Of a stretch of DNA of 64,000 nucleotides, positions 1 to 10,435 are shown in pieces; position 1 is the first letter of the stretch, and each line of letters opens with the position of its first letter. The notes beneath the pieces were generated by a model. The model saw only the letters and a program-made list of their open reading frames with translations, was not told the DNA's origin and did not search any database. Origin of the DNA: Kalmanozyma brasiliensis GHG001 (lineage: Eukaryota > Basidiomycota > Ustilaginomycetes > Ustilaginales); the NCBI RefSeq assembly GCF_000497045.1, contig NW_015961960.1, positions 250,853 to 314,852 of the forward strand, read 5' to 3'. Made by a program: the position numbers and the translations under genes.

Positions 1-3000
1 TGCCTCGACCGGCGACGTTGCTGCCCTTCGCTTTCTCCCGCCCTTCTCATCGACTGAGGCCTCCAAGTCAAGGGCAAGCATACGTGGTGCACTGTCGTGC
101 GACAAGCATCCTTGCCGTACTGTCGTGCACGGGCACTCGGACCCGTGCTCATCAGGCAAGAATAGCTGACCCATTGACGCTCGAAGCGAGCCCGTCGTGT
201 ATCCTTTGTCGACAGCAAGGGACGTGCCCTTCCGCGTATGGTCTATGTGCCAGCGTTTGCCTCCCTTAGCGCGATACATTCGACAAGGGTCACGAGATGA
301 CCTTGCTTGGCTCATCTCGGCAATTTTTGCGCTACCCAGAGCCGACCAGAGGTTGACCGGCCGCTTGATATTACCAATTGGTACGGCATCGGGATTATTT
401 TAGCAAAGGGTCGGGATCGTAGGATCAACACCTCGGCCACCGGCCTATTTTGTCGCCGACCCACCATGAACCACAAGAAAAGCACCGAGCAAACATCGGA
501 AGCTTTACGACATGATTGCCGCCGCTTCCATCTCTCCAAGGCATCGGCGACGTATGTCGATGTGACATCAGTGATGTCGCGAGCAGATCACATGCAACCG
601 ACACGAGCGCATCGGCTAATTCCGACCGCGGTCGACACGCCAAAAAGTGTGACTTTAGAAAGTCGTGTCGGTGTGATATCAGACTTGGACATGCGTGTGT
701 CGAACAATGGAGCGTCAGTAGCATCCTATTGTCTTGCTCAGCTCGGTCCCAGTCGCTCTGAGCTGAGCTGAAAGTTTTTCGGTACCGCAGTGACGCCTCG
801 CCTGAGGCTGCCTTTGGTGCCTGAAGCTCGACAGAACTCTTGTCAGATATATCTGAGCCTTCTTCATGTCCACCATTCCCATGTGCGCCGCTTTCGAATC
901 AGCAAGGACGATCCTCAATGACAAGCTCAGCATACCATTCAGCTCATCAAAGCACGGTCATCTACACGAACGAGTCTGTGACTGCTGGGAACCACTTGCG
1001 CGACGATCTCATGGACCATCGTCGACTCTGCTACCACACGTCGGCATGCCTTCCATGCGATCACGTGGGCCAAACACGCGCATCCTTTGCGGTGGTGAAA
1101 GGCTCCGGTTCGACTCAGCTGGCTTCGACAGGTCCATCGCTATTCCTCATCGTCGCTCGATGCTCCGTTGGTGATCCATGATCTGGATCGCCCGCAAGTT
1201 ATTCGTGAACAGCAATGGGCCCCGTCGTTGGCGAAATTACCGATGTTTCGGCCCCTAGACCCTTTCTCCTGCATGTCGAGGCACACTGCCCCAATTGACC
1301 TTTTTCTCCTTTCGAATCTTCGAGTTGCAGGATCTCAGCTGCACACTGACGCGGACACATTGACCAAGGCACGACCTGTTCACGCACGCTGCAGCTCGCT
1401 CAAATGATGGGCTCAATCGCTCGCTCGCTTCTCACGCTCAGCTCGCATACATCCTCGCAGACCACGCAACCATCACCTTCGATGACGGATCGCTGGCAAG
1501 CTGTATAGCAGATGGGGGATTTCGCGCTTGGGTCCCACGTCGAGGCGATCAGTGCAGCTGGCAGACACCGGCGAACTCGGAGTGACACGACCCCAGCCTA
1601 GCTCGCAGTACTCGCCGTTCTCGTTGGCGGAGCGTCAAATAAGGACGAGGAAAATGGCCTCCGCTTGCCCCGCGCAAATTCCATACCTCAGGTCGATTGG
1701 CTTGCTCGTGCAACAGCGCGCTCCGCTTGCGCGGTTCTACCCCAGCCCTCCAGGGTTGCCGGTCCACGCTTCTCTTTTCGCCACGTGAATCTTTGCCCCG
1801 CGATCTTGTTGACATGGAAGATGGAAAGGGTTCCAGCTAGACGAACATCGCCGGTCAGCGCCTCCACCTTTGCACGACACGCTCTACAGTATCAAAAGCG
1901 ATCGTTTGCTCCTCTGGCATCCACAGTCAGACAAACGAACGCCGCAGTCCAGAAGTTTACGGTCACCTGTCCGCAAGGACTTTGGTCGGCTGATCATTCT
2001 AGGACGAAAGATCAAATCGACGAAAGCGCAAATGGTCGCTGACTCAATTGACTGGGTCATGCGACACTTGCGCGCCGCAGCACAGAATGCACGTCAGGGA
2101 GCGAAATCAACTCGTGCGTCCTTCCGACGGAGCGCATCGAGTGGATTACCACATACAGCTGTGTGCGCTGACGTCGAAGCACCCTGCCTAGATGTGGACG
2201 CCGGTGGACCCTGTGTAGGCCTGCTAGGAACTGTCGACATCATACAGGTCAAGCGCAAACATCGGCACGGACCTGATGACTCGCTTACCTCCGTCTTGTC
2301 CGTGTCGGGTGGGTCTTGGCGCGGATACGAGCCTCGAAAGTCGAGCAGAGTGGACTTTTCCCCACATAAGACATCCATCTACCGATCAGAGTGTGTTTCT
2401 CAACGACGTTGGGCCCTACCAAGCGCGCGATCCTTCGATTGAGCCTGGCTCAAGGTTGTGTTGATCATTAAGCATCACAGCGATGTTGCAGCAGTGATGG
2501 GTCGGGTCGAGACCTGCTCTTCAACAGGCTACTGCAGTCCCTTCGAATGTATCTGCTTGCATGTGGTCTCTCAGTCGCCACAATTCGTGCGGAGACAATC
2601 AGAAGTTGGGTCGATCTGACACGTTTGAAATTAAATTGCTGTTCTGATTTCGTTGTTGGGCCCCACATTGCTGCGGCTGGCCGCGGTCCGCTGCAAAGGC
2701 CGGCGGGGGGGACGATTGTTTGACAGCGTCAAATTCGGCGCCTCGAAGCACCGTCTCGTGCTTCGGCAATCTATCCCTCGGCTTCCCCCACTCTCTTGCT
2801 CGCTCCTCGCTAAGATGAGCATCCACTGTCTCGCTTCGTCAACAGTCCGGAGAACTCCCTCCGCCGGTGAGCTCGGCAGACATCGCCGGTCCAGTCGGCC
2901 TCCACTATACCCTAGTATGGAGGAAAAAGTTTGCGAAGAACATGTAGCCCAACATGCCGCGTTAGCGATGCGCCATCGAGTCGGAACGACTCTGCGAGCG

Positions 3001-3412
3001 CCTTGTCGGCATGTCGAGCTTCGCTGAGAGTCGACCGTCGTCAAAGGGAGCGTGCTCCCGCTGTCTGGGCTCTGCGAGGAACGAGGGTTCGAGCCCCCAC
3101 AGCTCGTACCTCATGGTACATAGCCGAGCCGGCCATCGCGGCTGCACATTTGCGTGCGTGCGTGCGTGCGTATGTGCGTGCGAATCTCACAGCATCAAGG
3201 TTGGTGGCGCTGATGCCAAGACTAGCCGGTGACCTTGTACCATGCGGTCTCAGGGGTCACGGACCAGCTAGTGAACACCATGGGCTCGTAGTGCTCAGTG
3301 CTCTGCCGCTACGGGAGCGACTCGAATGGAACAAAGGATCGAAACGCCTTCAAAGCATTGTGCTTGTTCTCGTAGAACGCCGGGCGGGTTCTGATCGACA
3401 AAGATGTCCTTC
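1..3412. other. Gene-poor region upstream of the GH3 gene
   Basis: I found no convincing gene on either strand. Open frames here are short, mostly lack an ATG at a sensible place, and their translations resemble no family I know. Visible items are short inverted repeats (GACATC-AGT-GATGTC at 564-578 and GACTTT-AG-AAAGTC at 651-664) and a TGCG microsatellite at 3151-3182. The right end carries the core promoter of the beta-glucosidase gene. Confidence 0.6.
3151..3182. repeat. TGCG tetranucleotide microsatellite
   Basis: Consecutive TGCG units run through this stretch, with one TATG interruption near 3171. It lies about 330 bases before the beta-glucosidase start codon, in noncoding DNA. Confidence 0.85.
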
Positions 3413-3420
3413 TATATAAG
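3411..3420 (+). promoter_or_regulatory. TATA box of the GH3 gene
   Basis: The sequence TCTATATAAG lies about 90 bases before the ATG at 3510 and is followed by a pyrimidine-rich tract (about 3476-3500). This is the usual layout of a strong fungal core promoter, and it suits a secreted inducible enzyme. The call rests on motif and position only. Confidence 0.55.
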
Positions 3421-3509
3421 CTCTTCGAAACTCCGCCATCCGTTCGCCGACGGTTCAAACATCACATCCTCATCCTCCCTTCCCCCTCCTCCTCCTCACG
3501 GCTCGCAAA

Positions 3510-6131
3510 ATGAAGGCGGCCGTCAAGTCATTGTTGGTGCTCAGCATCTACGCGGCCAATGCGCTTAGCGCCCAGGCTGCTTCGCTCGAGCACCTCAACC
3601 TCTTGTTCAAAGCACGACAAGCTGAGGCCTCGAACCAGACCGACACCACCAACATCAACTGGAACATCAGCTCGTCCGACAACTCTGCTCTCGCACAAGC
3701 ACCGCTTGCTGGTACCTTCTATCGCGGTGGACCAGAGCTCGCTGACATCAACAGCCCTTTGCACACAGTCACCGGAAACGGCGGCTGGGAGTGGGCTGTC
3801 GAAAAGGCGCGTGGCGTGGTGAGCCAACTTACGCTCGACGAGAAGGTCAACCTCACGGCGGGTATCACTGGTGGTCGCTGCGAAGGAACGCTGGGTCGAG
3901 TCGACCGCTTCGGCATTCCAGAGCTCTGCTTCCAGGACGGCCCTGCTGGCTTCCGTGCCTCCGACTTTGTCACCGTCTTCCCAGCGGGCGTCACCACGGC
4001 TGCGACATGGAACCGCGACCTCATGTACAAGCGCGCTGCTGCGCTCGGCGCCGAGTTCGTAGCCAAGGGTGTCAATGTTCACCTTGGTCCTGTCACTGGT
4101 GGACCGCTCGGCCGCAGCCCATTCCAGGGTCGCAACTGGGAAGGCTTTGGTCCCGACCCTTACCTTCATGGTGAAGCTGCTTACTACACCGTATCAGGCA
4201 CCCAGTCGGCAGGTGTCATCGCGACGGCCAAGCACTTCCTCGCCTACGAGCAGGAGACCTATCGACAGCTCTATGCCGCTTCGGACCCCTACACGCTCAA
4301 CCCCGACAACAACACCGAACTCACTTACAGCTCAAACCTCGACGACCGCACCTTGCACGAGCTCTACCTCTGGCCCTTCATGAACGCCGTTCGTGCTGGC
4401 TCTGGTGCTCTGATGTGCGTTTATAATAGGCTCAATAATACTCAGGGATGTCAATCGAGCAAGCTGCTCAACACCATCCTCAAGGAGGAGCTCGACTTCC
4501 AAGGTTTCGTGGTGACGGACTGGTCTGCGGCGTTTAATACCAGCAACACGTACAATGGCGGCTCGGATGTGGTTATGCCCGGTGGAATGACCGGAGGTTA
4601 CAAGAGTTTAGTGGGTGGCTCGGAGCTCGTCCGTGCGCTCAATGCAGGGGAAGTCAAGATCGAACGCATCAATGATGGTATCACACGTCTGCTCGCGCAG
4701 TGGTACCTGCGCGGTCAGAACGAGGGCTACCCGACCGTCTCGTACAAGGACGGCTACCAGAACACTCTCTACAACGGCAGCGTCGTCAACGAGCACCGTG
4801 ATGTTCAGGGTGATCACTGGAAGATCGTCAAGGAGATCGGCGAGGAAGCTGTCACGCTCATCTACAACAAGCGTTCTAACGAAGCCGGTCCTCAGGGCAA
4901 CACCGACTTTGGCCTGGGTCTGCCTCTCAGCAAGAAGTCGCGCGTCGCCGTCTTTGGTAGCGACGCCGGACCCAACCCGTACGGCATCAACGCTTGCCAG
5001 TCGTGGATCGGTCTTGGCTCCCAGCTCTGCCCTGCGAACGCCACCTCGAACGGTACGCAGGCAGTCGGCTGGGGTTCGGGCGCTGGTTTCTTCCCCTACC
5101 TCATCGACCCTCTCGCTGGCATCTCCGAGGTTGCCAAGGAGAACCGCGGTGCAGTGCTCAACAACCTCAACGATGTCGGTGACGAGCAGAACCAGATGCT
5201 CATCCGACAGAACGCTGGTCTTGCCGATGCCTCGCTCGTCTTCGTTCAAGCTCGCTCGGGCGAAGACAGCGACCGCCACTCGCTTCGTCTCGACGCCGAT
5301 GGGGATGAGCTGATCAAGCTCGTCGCTTCGCAGAGCAACAATACTATTGTCGTGATGCACACGACCGGTCCCGTTCTCATGAGCGACTGGTTCGACCACC
5401 CGAACATCACTGCGCTCGTTCTGCCGCATTTGCCTGGTCAGGAGTCGGGAAGCTCGCTCGCCCGTGTGCTGTACGGCGACGTCAACCCATCCGGCAAGAT
5501 GCCCTACTCGATGCTGTCCGACGCCGACGCCGTGCACTACCCCAAGATCGTCGGTGGGCCCGCAAGCGATCCCCAGGTCGACTTCTACGAGGGGCTCTAC
5601 ATCGACTACCGCGCATGGGACAAGATGGGTCTCAAGCCACTCATCCCCTTCGGCCACGGCATCTCGTACACCAACTACACCTACTCGAATCTCCAGATCC
5701 AGCGATCGGCGGAAAACTGCTATGCGCCAAGCGAGTTCAACGGCCAGTTCAAGAGCGACAAGCAACCGGGTGGACCAGGAAGCCTGTTCCAGTACCTCGT
5801 CGAGGTGACCGTCGACGTGAAGAATGTGGGCGGCATGCAGGGCGATGAAGTGGCCCAGCTCTACGTCGGATACCCCGAAGCGGCAGATGCGCCGATCAAG
5901 CAACTTCGTGGATTCGACAAGGTGCAGGGCCTCAAGCCCGGAGGTAGCGGACAGGCAGAGTTCAAGCTCGCCAAGCGCGACTTCAGCGTCTGGGACGTCG
6001 TCAAGCAGAAGTTCGAGGTCGTCGATGGAGAGTACAAGATCTGGGTCGGAAAGAGCTCCAGGATGTCGGACCTGACCCTCAAGGGATTGGTGACCATGAA
6101 GAATGGCAAGATCGCCTCGATCAGCTCCTGA
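3510..6131 (+). CDS. Secreted GH3 beta-glucosidase
   Basis: An intronless 873-residue protein begins with a hydrophobic signal peptide (about residues 1-23, ending in Ala-Gln-Ala). The GH3 N-terminal domain covers roughly residues 90-400, with the typical GPVTGGPLGRSPFQGRNWEG and ATAKHFLAYEQE segments. The catalytic aspartate is D337 in VVTDWSAAFN. A GH3 C-terminal domain (about 440-700) and a fibronectin-III-like domain (about 770-845) follow. Family members release terminal beta-glucose from cello-oligosaccharides or beta-glucans outside the cell. The exact substrate cannot be read from sequence, and several Asn-X-Ser/Thr sites suggest glycosylation. The ATG follows a pyrimidine tract and a TATA box. 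It is the first of three plus-strand glycosidase genes in a row. Confidence 0.93.
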   Translation: MKAAVKSLLVLSIYAANALSAQAASLEHLNLLFKARQAEASNQTDTTNINWNISSSDNSALAQAPLAGTFYRGGPELADINSPLHTVTGNGGWEWAVEKARGVVSQLTLDEKVNLTAGITGGRCEGTLGRVDRFGIPELCFQDGPAGFRASDFVTVFPAGVTTAATWNRDLMYKRAAALGAEFVAKGVNVHLGPVTGGPLGRSPFQGRNWEGFGPDPYLHGEAAYYTVSGTQSAGVIATAKHFLAYEQETYRQLYAASDPYTLNPDNNTELTYSSNLDDRTLHELYLWPFMNAVRAGSGALMCVYNRLNNTQGCQSSKLLNTILKEELDFQGFVVTDWSAAFNTSNTYNGGSDVVMPGGMTGGYKSLVGGSELVRALNAGEVKIERINDGITRLLAQWYLRGQNEGYPTVSYKDGYQNTLYNGSVVNEHRDVQGDHWKIVKEIGEEAVTLIYNKRSNEAGPQGNTDFGLGLPLSKKSRVAVFGSDAGPNPYGINACQSWIGLGSQLCPANATSNGTQAVGWGSGAGFFPYLIDPLAGISEVAKENRGAVLNNLNDVGDEQNQMLIRQNAGLADASLVFVQARSGEDSDRHSLRLDADGDELIKLVASQSNNTIVVMHTTGPVLMSDWFDHPNITALVLPHLPGQESGSSLARVLYGDVNPSGKMPYSMLSDADAVHYPKIVGGPASDPQVDFYEGLYIDYRAWDKMGLKPLIPFGHGISYTNYTYSNLQIQRSAENCYAPSEFNGQFKSDKQPGGPGSLFQYLVEVTVDVKNVGGMQGDEVAQLYVGYPEAADAPIKQLRGFDKVQGLKPGGSGQAEFKLAKRDFSVWDVVKQKFEVVDGEYKIWVGKSSRMSDLTLKGLVTMKNGKIASISS

Positions 6132-7105
6132 TCTGGCGTCCGTTTGATCAACAAAAGGAGAAGTACCGCCGCATACTTCTTTGTCTGCTTCTCATGCAAT
6201 CTAGACACATGACCTTTGATATCTGCGTGGGTGAGAGGAGTGATAGACTGTCTGAATTACTCGCTGCTTTGCGTGGCGGCGTGGTGCAGGTATGCGCGTC
6301 TGGAAACGGCCGTTGTGAACACAACACGGTGCAACGTTGCGAGATACGGGCGAGCATGTGACAGGCTCGGTCATGATTTTGACATCTTTGAGGCGATCCA
6401 TCGCGGTCAACCGAGCTGATTGGTTGAAATCGGCCACCGTCGGGCCGACGGCAACCCGCGGGAGGGTCGAGGGTCCAATTCCGCGCAGGCCGAGGGTCCA
6501 ACTTTGGCAGGCTCGAGAACATTCTCTTCCCGCCGTCAGAGAACTGCCTCCCTCGCCACTTTCCCTCGGCTTTGAGTGCGGTCCGGAACGTCGCCCGTAC
6601 CGTTCGCGGACCGATGAGAGCGCCTAATAGCACGCATGCAACACTTGACCGTGTATCATGGGGGTTGACCGGCACCGCGTTATCTTTTTTACCCCGCACC
6701 CCGCGTGATGCATCACCTCGGTGGCGATGGAAGGTTCTCGTAAGGGTCGCAGGGGCACGAAGCGAGACCGAGGTCGGAGCGGTGCCTCAGGTCGGAGGAC
6801 GCTTTGCCGAGGATGCCTTGCAGTGAATCTGCTTGTACGAATGCAAAGTATGGCTTCAGACCTGCACAAGACCGAGTAGAGGACACCAGCGCTATGCGGG
6901 TTGTTGCAACCGACTAGGGTTCGGACGGCAATGCAACAGCCGCAGGGATCTTCGTTGCGCTTGGCAGGTGCTCGCTTGCACGATATGGATGGTGCGCTTC
7001 AGAAGCGATAAGAAACATCATGGAAAGGTACTTATACCGTCATTGTTTGCTAGCAGGAGTTCCCCACATACCTCGTTTCTCATACCATCCGACTTTCAAG
7101 CAATC
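6132..7105. other. Intergenic region between GH3 and GH76 genes
   Basis: I see no gene. It contains the 3' flank of the GH3 gene and the promoter side of the GH76 gene. Near 6470-6500 an 11-base segment (CGAGGGTCCAA) occurs twice about 24 bases apart. No other structure was recognised. Confidence 0.5.
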
Positions 7106-8215
7106 ATGTTGTGGTCCAGCCTGTACCCTCTCGCTCTCTTCGGTCTGCTGACCTCCTCGGCTAGCACACTTGCTAAGCCGGTGCCTTCCGCACCTGCCCA
7201 CATCACCCGCCCGCAAGTCGATGCTGCGCTCAACTCGCTCTTTTCCTACTACAACGCAACCGATGGACGTTTCGACACGGTCGCCTCGTGGTGGCTCACG
7301 GGCAACGCCATGACGGCGGTGCTGGAGTACACGCACAAGACCCACGACATGCGCTACATGCCCCAGATCCTCAAGACGATTGAGGAGCAAAAGAAGCCTC
7401 TTCCCTGGTGGCCTTCCGGCGGGGGTATCTTCCGTGCCGACTCGACCGACGACACGGGCTGGTACGCGCTCGCCATGCTTCGAATGTTCGACATCACCCA
7501 CGATGCCAAGTACCTGCAGTACGCAGTGCTCGACGTCGAGTACCTGCAGAGCTTCCAGAGCAGCACCTGCAATGGTGGTATCATCTGGGACATTCCTTCG
7601 CGAACGTACAAGAATGCCATTTCCAACGAGCTCTACCTCTCGCTCGCTGCTGGCCTGGCGAACAGGCTGCAGGACAAGAAGCAGGCGCAGAAGTGGCTCG
7701 CGGTCGCCAAGAGCCAGTACACGTGGTTCGTCAACAGCGGCATGATCAACAGCCAGAACCTGGTCAACGATGGACTCAACGATGCTTGCCAGAACAACAA
7801 CGGCGACGAGTGGTCCTACAACCAGGGTGTCATCCTTGGCGGTCTTGTGGAGCTCAGCAAGGCTGACCGCAAGCCGGAGTACCTCGCTCTCGCCCAGAAG
7901 ATCGCCAACGCGGTGATCGCCAGCCCGGCTTTCACCAACGCCCAGGGCGTGCTGACGGACAAGTGCGAGCCCACGGCCAACTGCAGCACGGACGAAGACG
8001 CCTTCAAGGGCATCTTCATGCGCAACCTGGCCAAGCTCAACCACGTTCTGCCTGGCAAGCCGTACGCCAAGTACATCCAGAAGCAGGCTCTGTCGGCCTA
8101 TGCATTCGGTAGGAACGCAACCGACTTTTACGGTGTTCAGTGGACCGGGCCTGCGGGCCAGGCGAACGTGGGCACGCAGGGATCGGCGGTCAGCGCGCTC
8201 GTTGCTGCTCTCTGA
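7106..8215 (+). CDS. Secreted GH76 alpha-1,6-mannanase-like protein
   Basis: An intronless 369-residue protein starts at the ATG at 7106, which places a clean signal peptide (about residues 1-22, LALFGLLTSSASTLA) at the N-terminus. The open frame runs further upstream, but that extension has no signal-like start. The rest matches glycoside hydrolase family 76: an alpha/alpha barrel with the acidic pair in STDDTGWYALAM near residue 115 and the signature WSYNQGVILGGLVEL near 240. Family members act on alpha-1,6-mannan backbones, and the fungal Dfg5/Dcw1 branch helps cross-link GPI mannoproteins to the wall. No C-terminal GPI signal is obvious, so a freely secreted enzyme is more likely than a Dfg5 orthologue. 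Confidence 0.9.
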   Translation: MLWSSLYPLALFGLLTSSASTLAKPVPSAPAHITRPQVDAALNSLFSYYNATDGRFDTVASWWLTGNAMTAVLEYTHKTHDMRYMPQILKTIEEQKKPLPWWPSGGGIFRADSTDDTGWYALAMLRMFDITHDAKYLQYAVLDVEYLQSFQSSTCNGGIIWDIPSRTYKNAISNELYLSLAAGLANRLQDKKQAQKWLAVAKSQYTWFVNSGMINSQNLVNDGLNDACQNNNGDEWSYNQGVILGGLVELSKADRKPEYLALAQKIANAVIASPAFTNAQGVLTDKCEPTANCSTDEDAFKGIFMRNLAKLNHVLPGKPYAKYIQKQALSAYAFGRNATDFYGVQWTGPAGQANVGTQGSAVSALVAAL

Positions 8216-8916
8216 GCACGAAGGCCATCACACACGAGTATCACCTACATGTACGCAGCGTCGAAGGGAAATTAATGTAATGGGTTGATGATGCAAAGGA
8301 GAGCGTGAGCGCGATCGAACCTCGCTTTGCTAGTCCGCCGATTGAGGTGTAGGCGAGGCGTGTTCGGCAAGATGAGGTAGAAGCCTGTCAAATTTCGGCA
8401 GAGGCACGGATGCCCGCGGTTGGACCTTGTGGACGAAAAAGGGGTTCAGACAGGGTTCAGCACGCAAAAACTCCGACAAACAAGCATTCGGCACAAAGCA
8501 CAGCTTCCAGAGACCAACACTTTGGCACGTCACAGCACTGCCTTGTGATGTTCTACAAGCATGCCGCTCGTTCGACTCCTGTCACTTGATGTAGGACTTG
8601 GCTAAGCGCAGGCTGCAGGCGTGGCTCATCGTCATTCCGATGGCCGTTCTCAGTCGAGCCTGACTACGCATTTGCACCTTGCCGCCTCCTTGGCTATCAT
8701 CTCCCCTCGCCTGACTTAGCCATTCTTCATCTCGAAGCATCGATGCCTGGCGATTCCACCTTTGATTGACTCCCATCATTCTCTCGCGCCTCGATTTCTT
8801 TCTTCCTTCATACGACCTTGCCTCGATCAGCGCCGAGCGCTTCCCTCATCCTCTTACACACCATCATCGAGAGTCACATTCGCCTAGGCACGCATCTCCA
8901 GCAAGCTTCTTCCGCC
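8216..8916. other. Intergenic region before the GH17 gene
   Basis: I see no gene. The last 150 bases or so are pyrimidine-rich and probably hold the promoter and 5' leader of the GH17 gene. The coding frame stays open about 100 bases upstream of the chosen ATG but with no earlier in-frame ATG. Confidence 0.5.
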
Positions 8917-10341
8917 ATGTCATCGCCTTCAGCACCGAGAGCGCAAGGCCCAGGCATGTCTTACGAGCGCAACGTTCCGGACGCATACGACGATCACAGC
9001 GCCTCGCGTCAGCAGCTGCTGCAACCGCAGTACCCTCACTATGCCGACGAACCTGCTTATGATGCTCCCACTCCAGCACTCGCCGCGGACAACTACTCGC
9101 CAGACTACACCATGGAGGACATGCGCAGACCGCTTGCTCCAGGCTCTCAGCCGTTCTCCAACGCAGCTTACCCTCATAGCTTTGCCGATCCAGACGCTGG
9201 CTGGACCGAGAAGCGTCAATCAGGCGTACCTGATACCTATGCCGCCGCAGCTCCAACTCGCACCCGCAAGAAGCTGTGGTGGACCCTCGGCGGTGCCATC
9301 CTTGCCGTCGCTCTTATCGCCGGTGTAGTCGCCGGCATCGTCGTTGCCAAGCACAAGAACAGCAACCAGAGCGCTCCCTCTTCCAGCGGCAACAGCAACG
9401 TCCTCTCTGGCGATCCGTCCAAGTTCAAGAAGAACTCTGCCCTTCACAACAGCTTCTACGGAATGTGCTACACTCCCTTCAACTCGCAGTACACGTACGG
9501 GTGTGGTGTCGACCTCGCCTCCGTTGTCGAAGATGTTCAGACTCTTTCGCAACTTACCACCCGTGTCCGTCTGTACGGCGCTGACTGCAACGTCACTGCG
9601 CTCATGCTCGACGCCATTCAGCGCACCAAGGTCAATCTTACCATCTATCCCGCCATCTACCTCGATCTGTCGGACCCTGGCGACGTCGCCTGGACTCGTC
9701 AATTGGACAACATCACCTTTGCTCTCGACAACTTTGGCACTTCGAATGTCGGAGGTATCTCGGTCGGAAATGAGTATCTGCTCAACGGTGGTTCTGCGAC
9801 CGATCTGCTCGCCTACGTCCAGCGATTCCGCACCTTCGCTTCATCCAAGAGCTGGACCTTCCCTGTCGGCACTGCCGATGCTGGCAGTATGCTCACTGCG
9901 ACCGTCGCTGCTGGTGTCGACTACTTCATGGCCAACGTCCACGCTTGGTTCGCCGGTACTTTGGTCTCCGACGGCCCGGCATGGACCTACCAGTACTTTG
10001 AAGACAACGACGCCAACGTCGCTGCTGCTGCACCCAACAAGCCTGCCGCCTACATCGCCGAGACCGGCTGGCCCTCGGGCGCAAACGACACCAAGGCACT
10101 CACCTACGTCAACGACCAAGGCACCGTCACAGGCGCCCACGCTGGCGTTTCGGAGATGCAAACCTTCTTGGACGGCTACGTCTGCCCAGCAAACAAGAAC
10201 GGAACCGGCTACTTCTGGTTCGAGCTCTACGACGAAGAGTGGAAGAATGCGCTCTATGGTGGCGTCGAGGCTCACTGGGGCTTGTTTGATCAGGACAAGA
10301 AGTTGAAGCAGATCACGATTCCGGACTGCAGCCATACTTGA
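8917..10341 (+). CDS. Type II membrane GH17 beta-1,3-glucanase
   Basis: An intronless 474-residue protein. Residues 1-120 are a polar, Pro/Ser/Tyr-rich cytoplasmic tail, followed by one transmembrane helix at about 124-147 (GGAILAVALIAGVVAGIVVA). The extracellular GH17 barrel covers about 185-470. The general acid/base is E286 in SVGNEYL and the nucleophile is E382 in AETGWPSG. This architecture is that of fungal glucan endo-1,3-beta-glucosidases of the BtgC type, which act on cell-wall beta-1,3-glucan at the cell surface. It ends 94 bases from the stop of the convergent photolyase gene. The family call is firm, while the endo or transferase activity is inferred. Confidence 0.92.
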   Translation: MSSPSAPRAQGPGMSYERNVPDAYDDHSASRQQLLQPQYPHYADEPAYDAPTPALAADNYSPDYTMEDMRRPLAPGSQPFSNAAYPHSFADPDAGWTEKRQSGVPDTYAAAAPTRTRKKLWWTLGGAILAVALIAGVVAGIVVAKHKNSNQSAPSSSGNSNVLSGDPSKFKKNSALHNSFYGMCYTPFNSQYTYGCGVDLASVVEDVQTLSQLTTRVRLYGADCNVTALMLDAIQRTKVNLTIYPAIYLDLSDPGDVAWTRQLDNITFALDNFGTSNVGGISVGNEYLLNGGSATDLLAYVQRFRTFASSKSWTFPVGTADAGSMLTATVAAGVDYFMANVHAWFAGTLVSDGPAWTYQYFEDNDANVAAAAPNKPAAYIAETGWPSGANDTKALTYVNDQGTVTGAHAGVSEMQTFLDGYVCPANKNGTGYFWFELYDEEWKNALYGGVEAHWGLFDQDKKLKQITIPDCSHT

Positions 10342-10435
10342 GAGCAGGTAGGTGTTTGTACTGCTATTACGCCACGAGCAATCTATGACTGTAACGATTC
10401 TTCTATGTGCCTTCTTCTATCGTTTGATATCTCGT

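Noticed and set aside
1106..1120. tRNA-like B-box (GGTTCGACTC)
   Set aside because: No pairing on either side of the loop and no matching D-arm upstream.
1870..2442. 190-codon open frame on the plus strand
   Set aside because: It begins with TTG, and its translation shows no domain or coding-like bias.
3085..3100. tRNA-like B-box (GGGTTCGAGCCCC)
   Set aside because: The flanking bases do not form a T-stem, and no A-box or acceptor stem is found.
4608..5903. 431-codon open frame antisense to the GH3 gene
   Set aside because: It is a shadow of biased codon use in the GH3 gene. The translation is low-complexity and has no domain.
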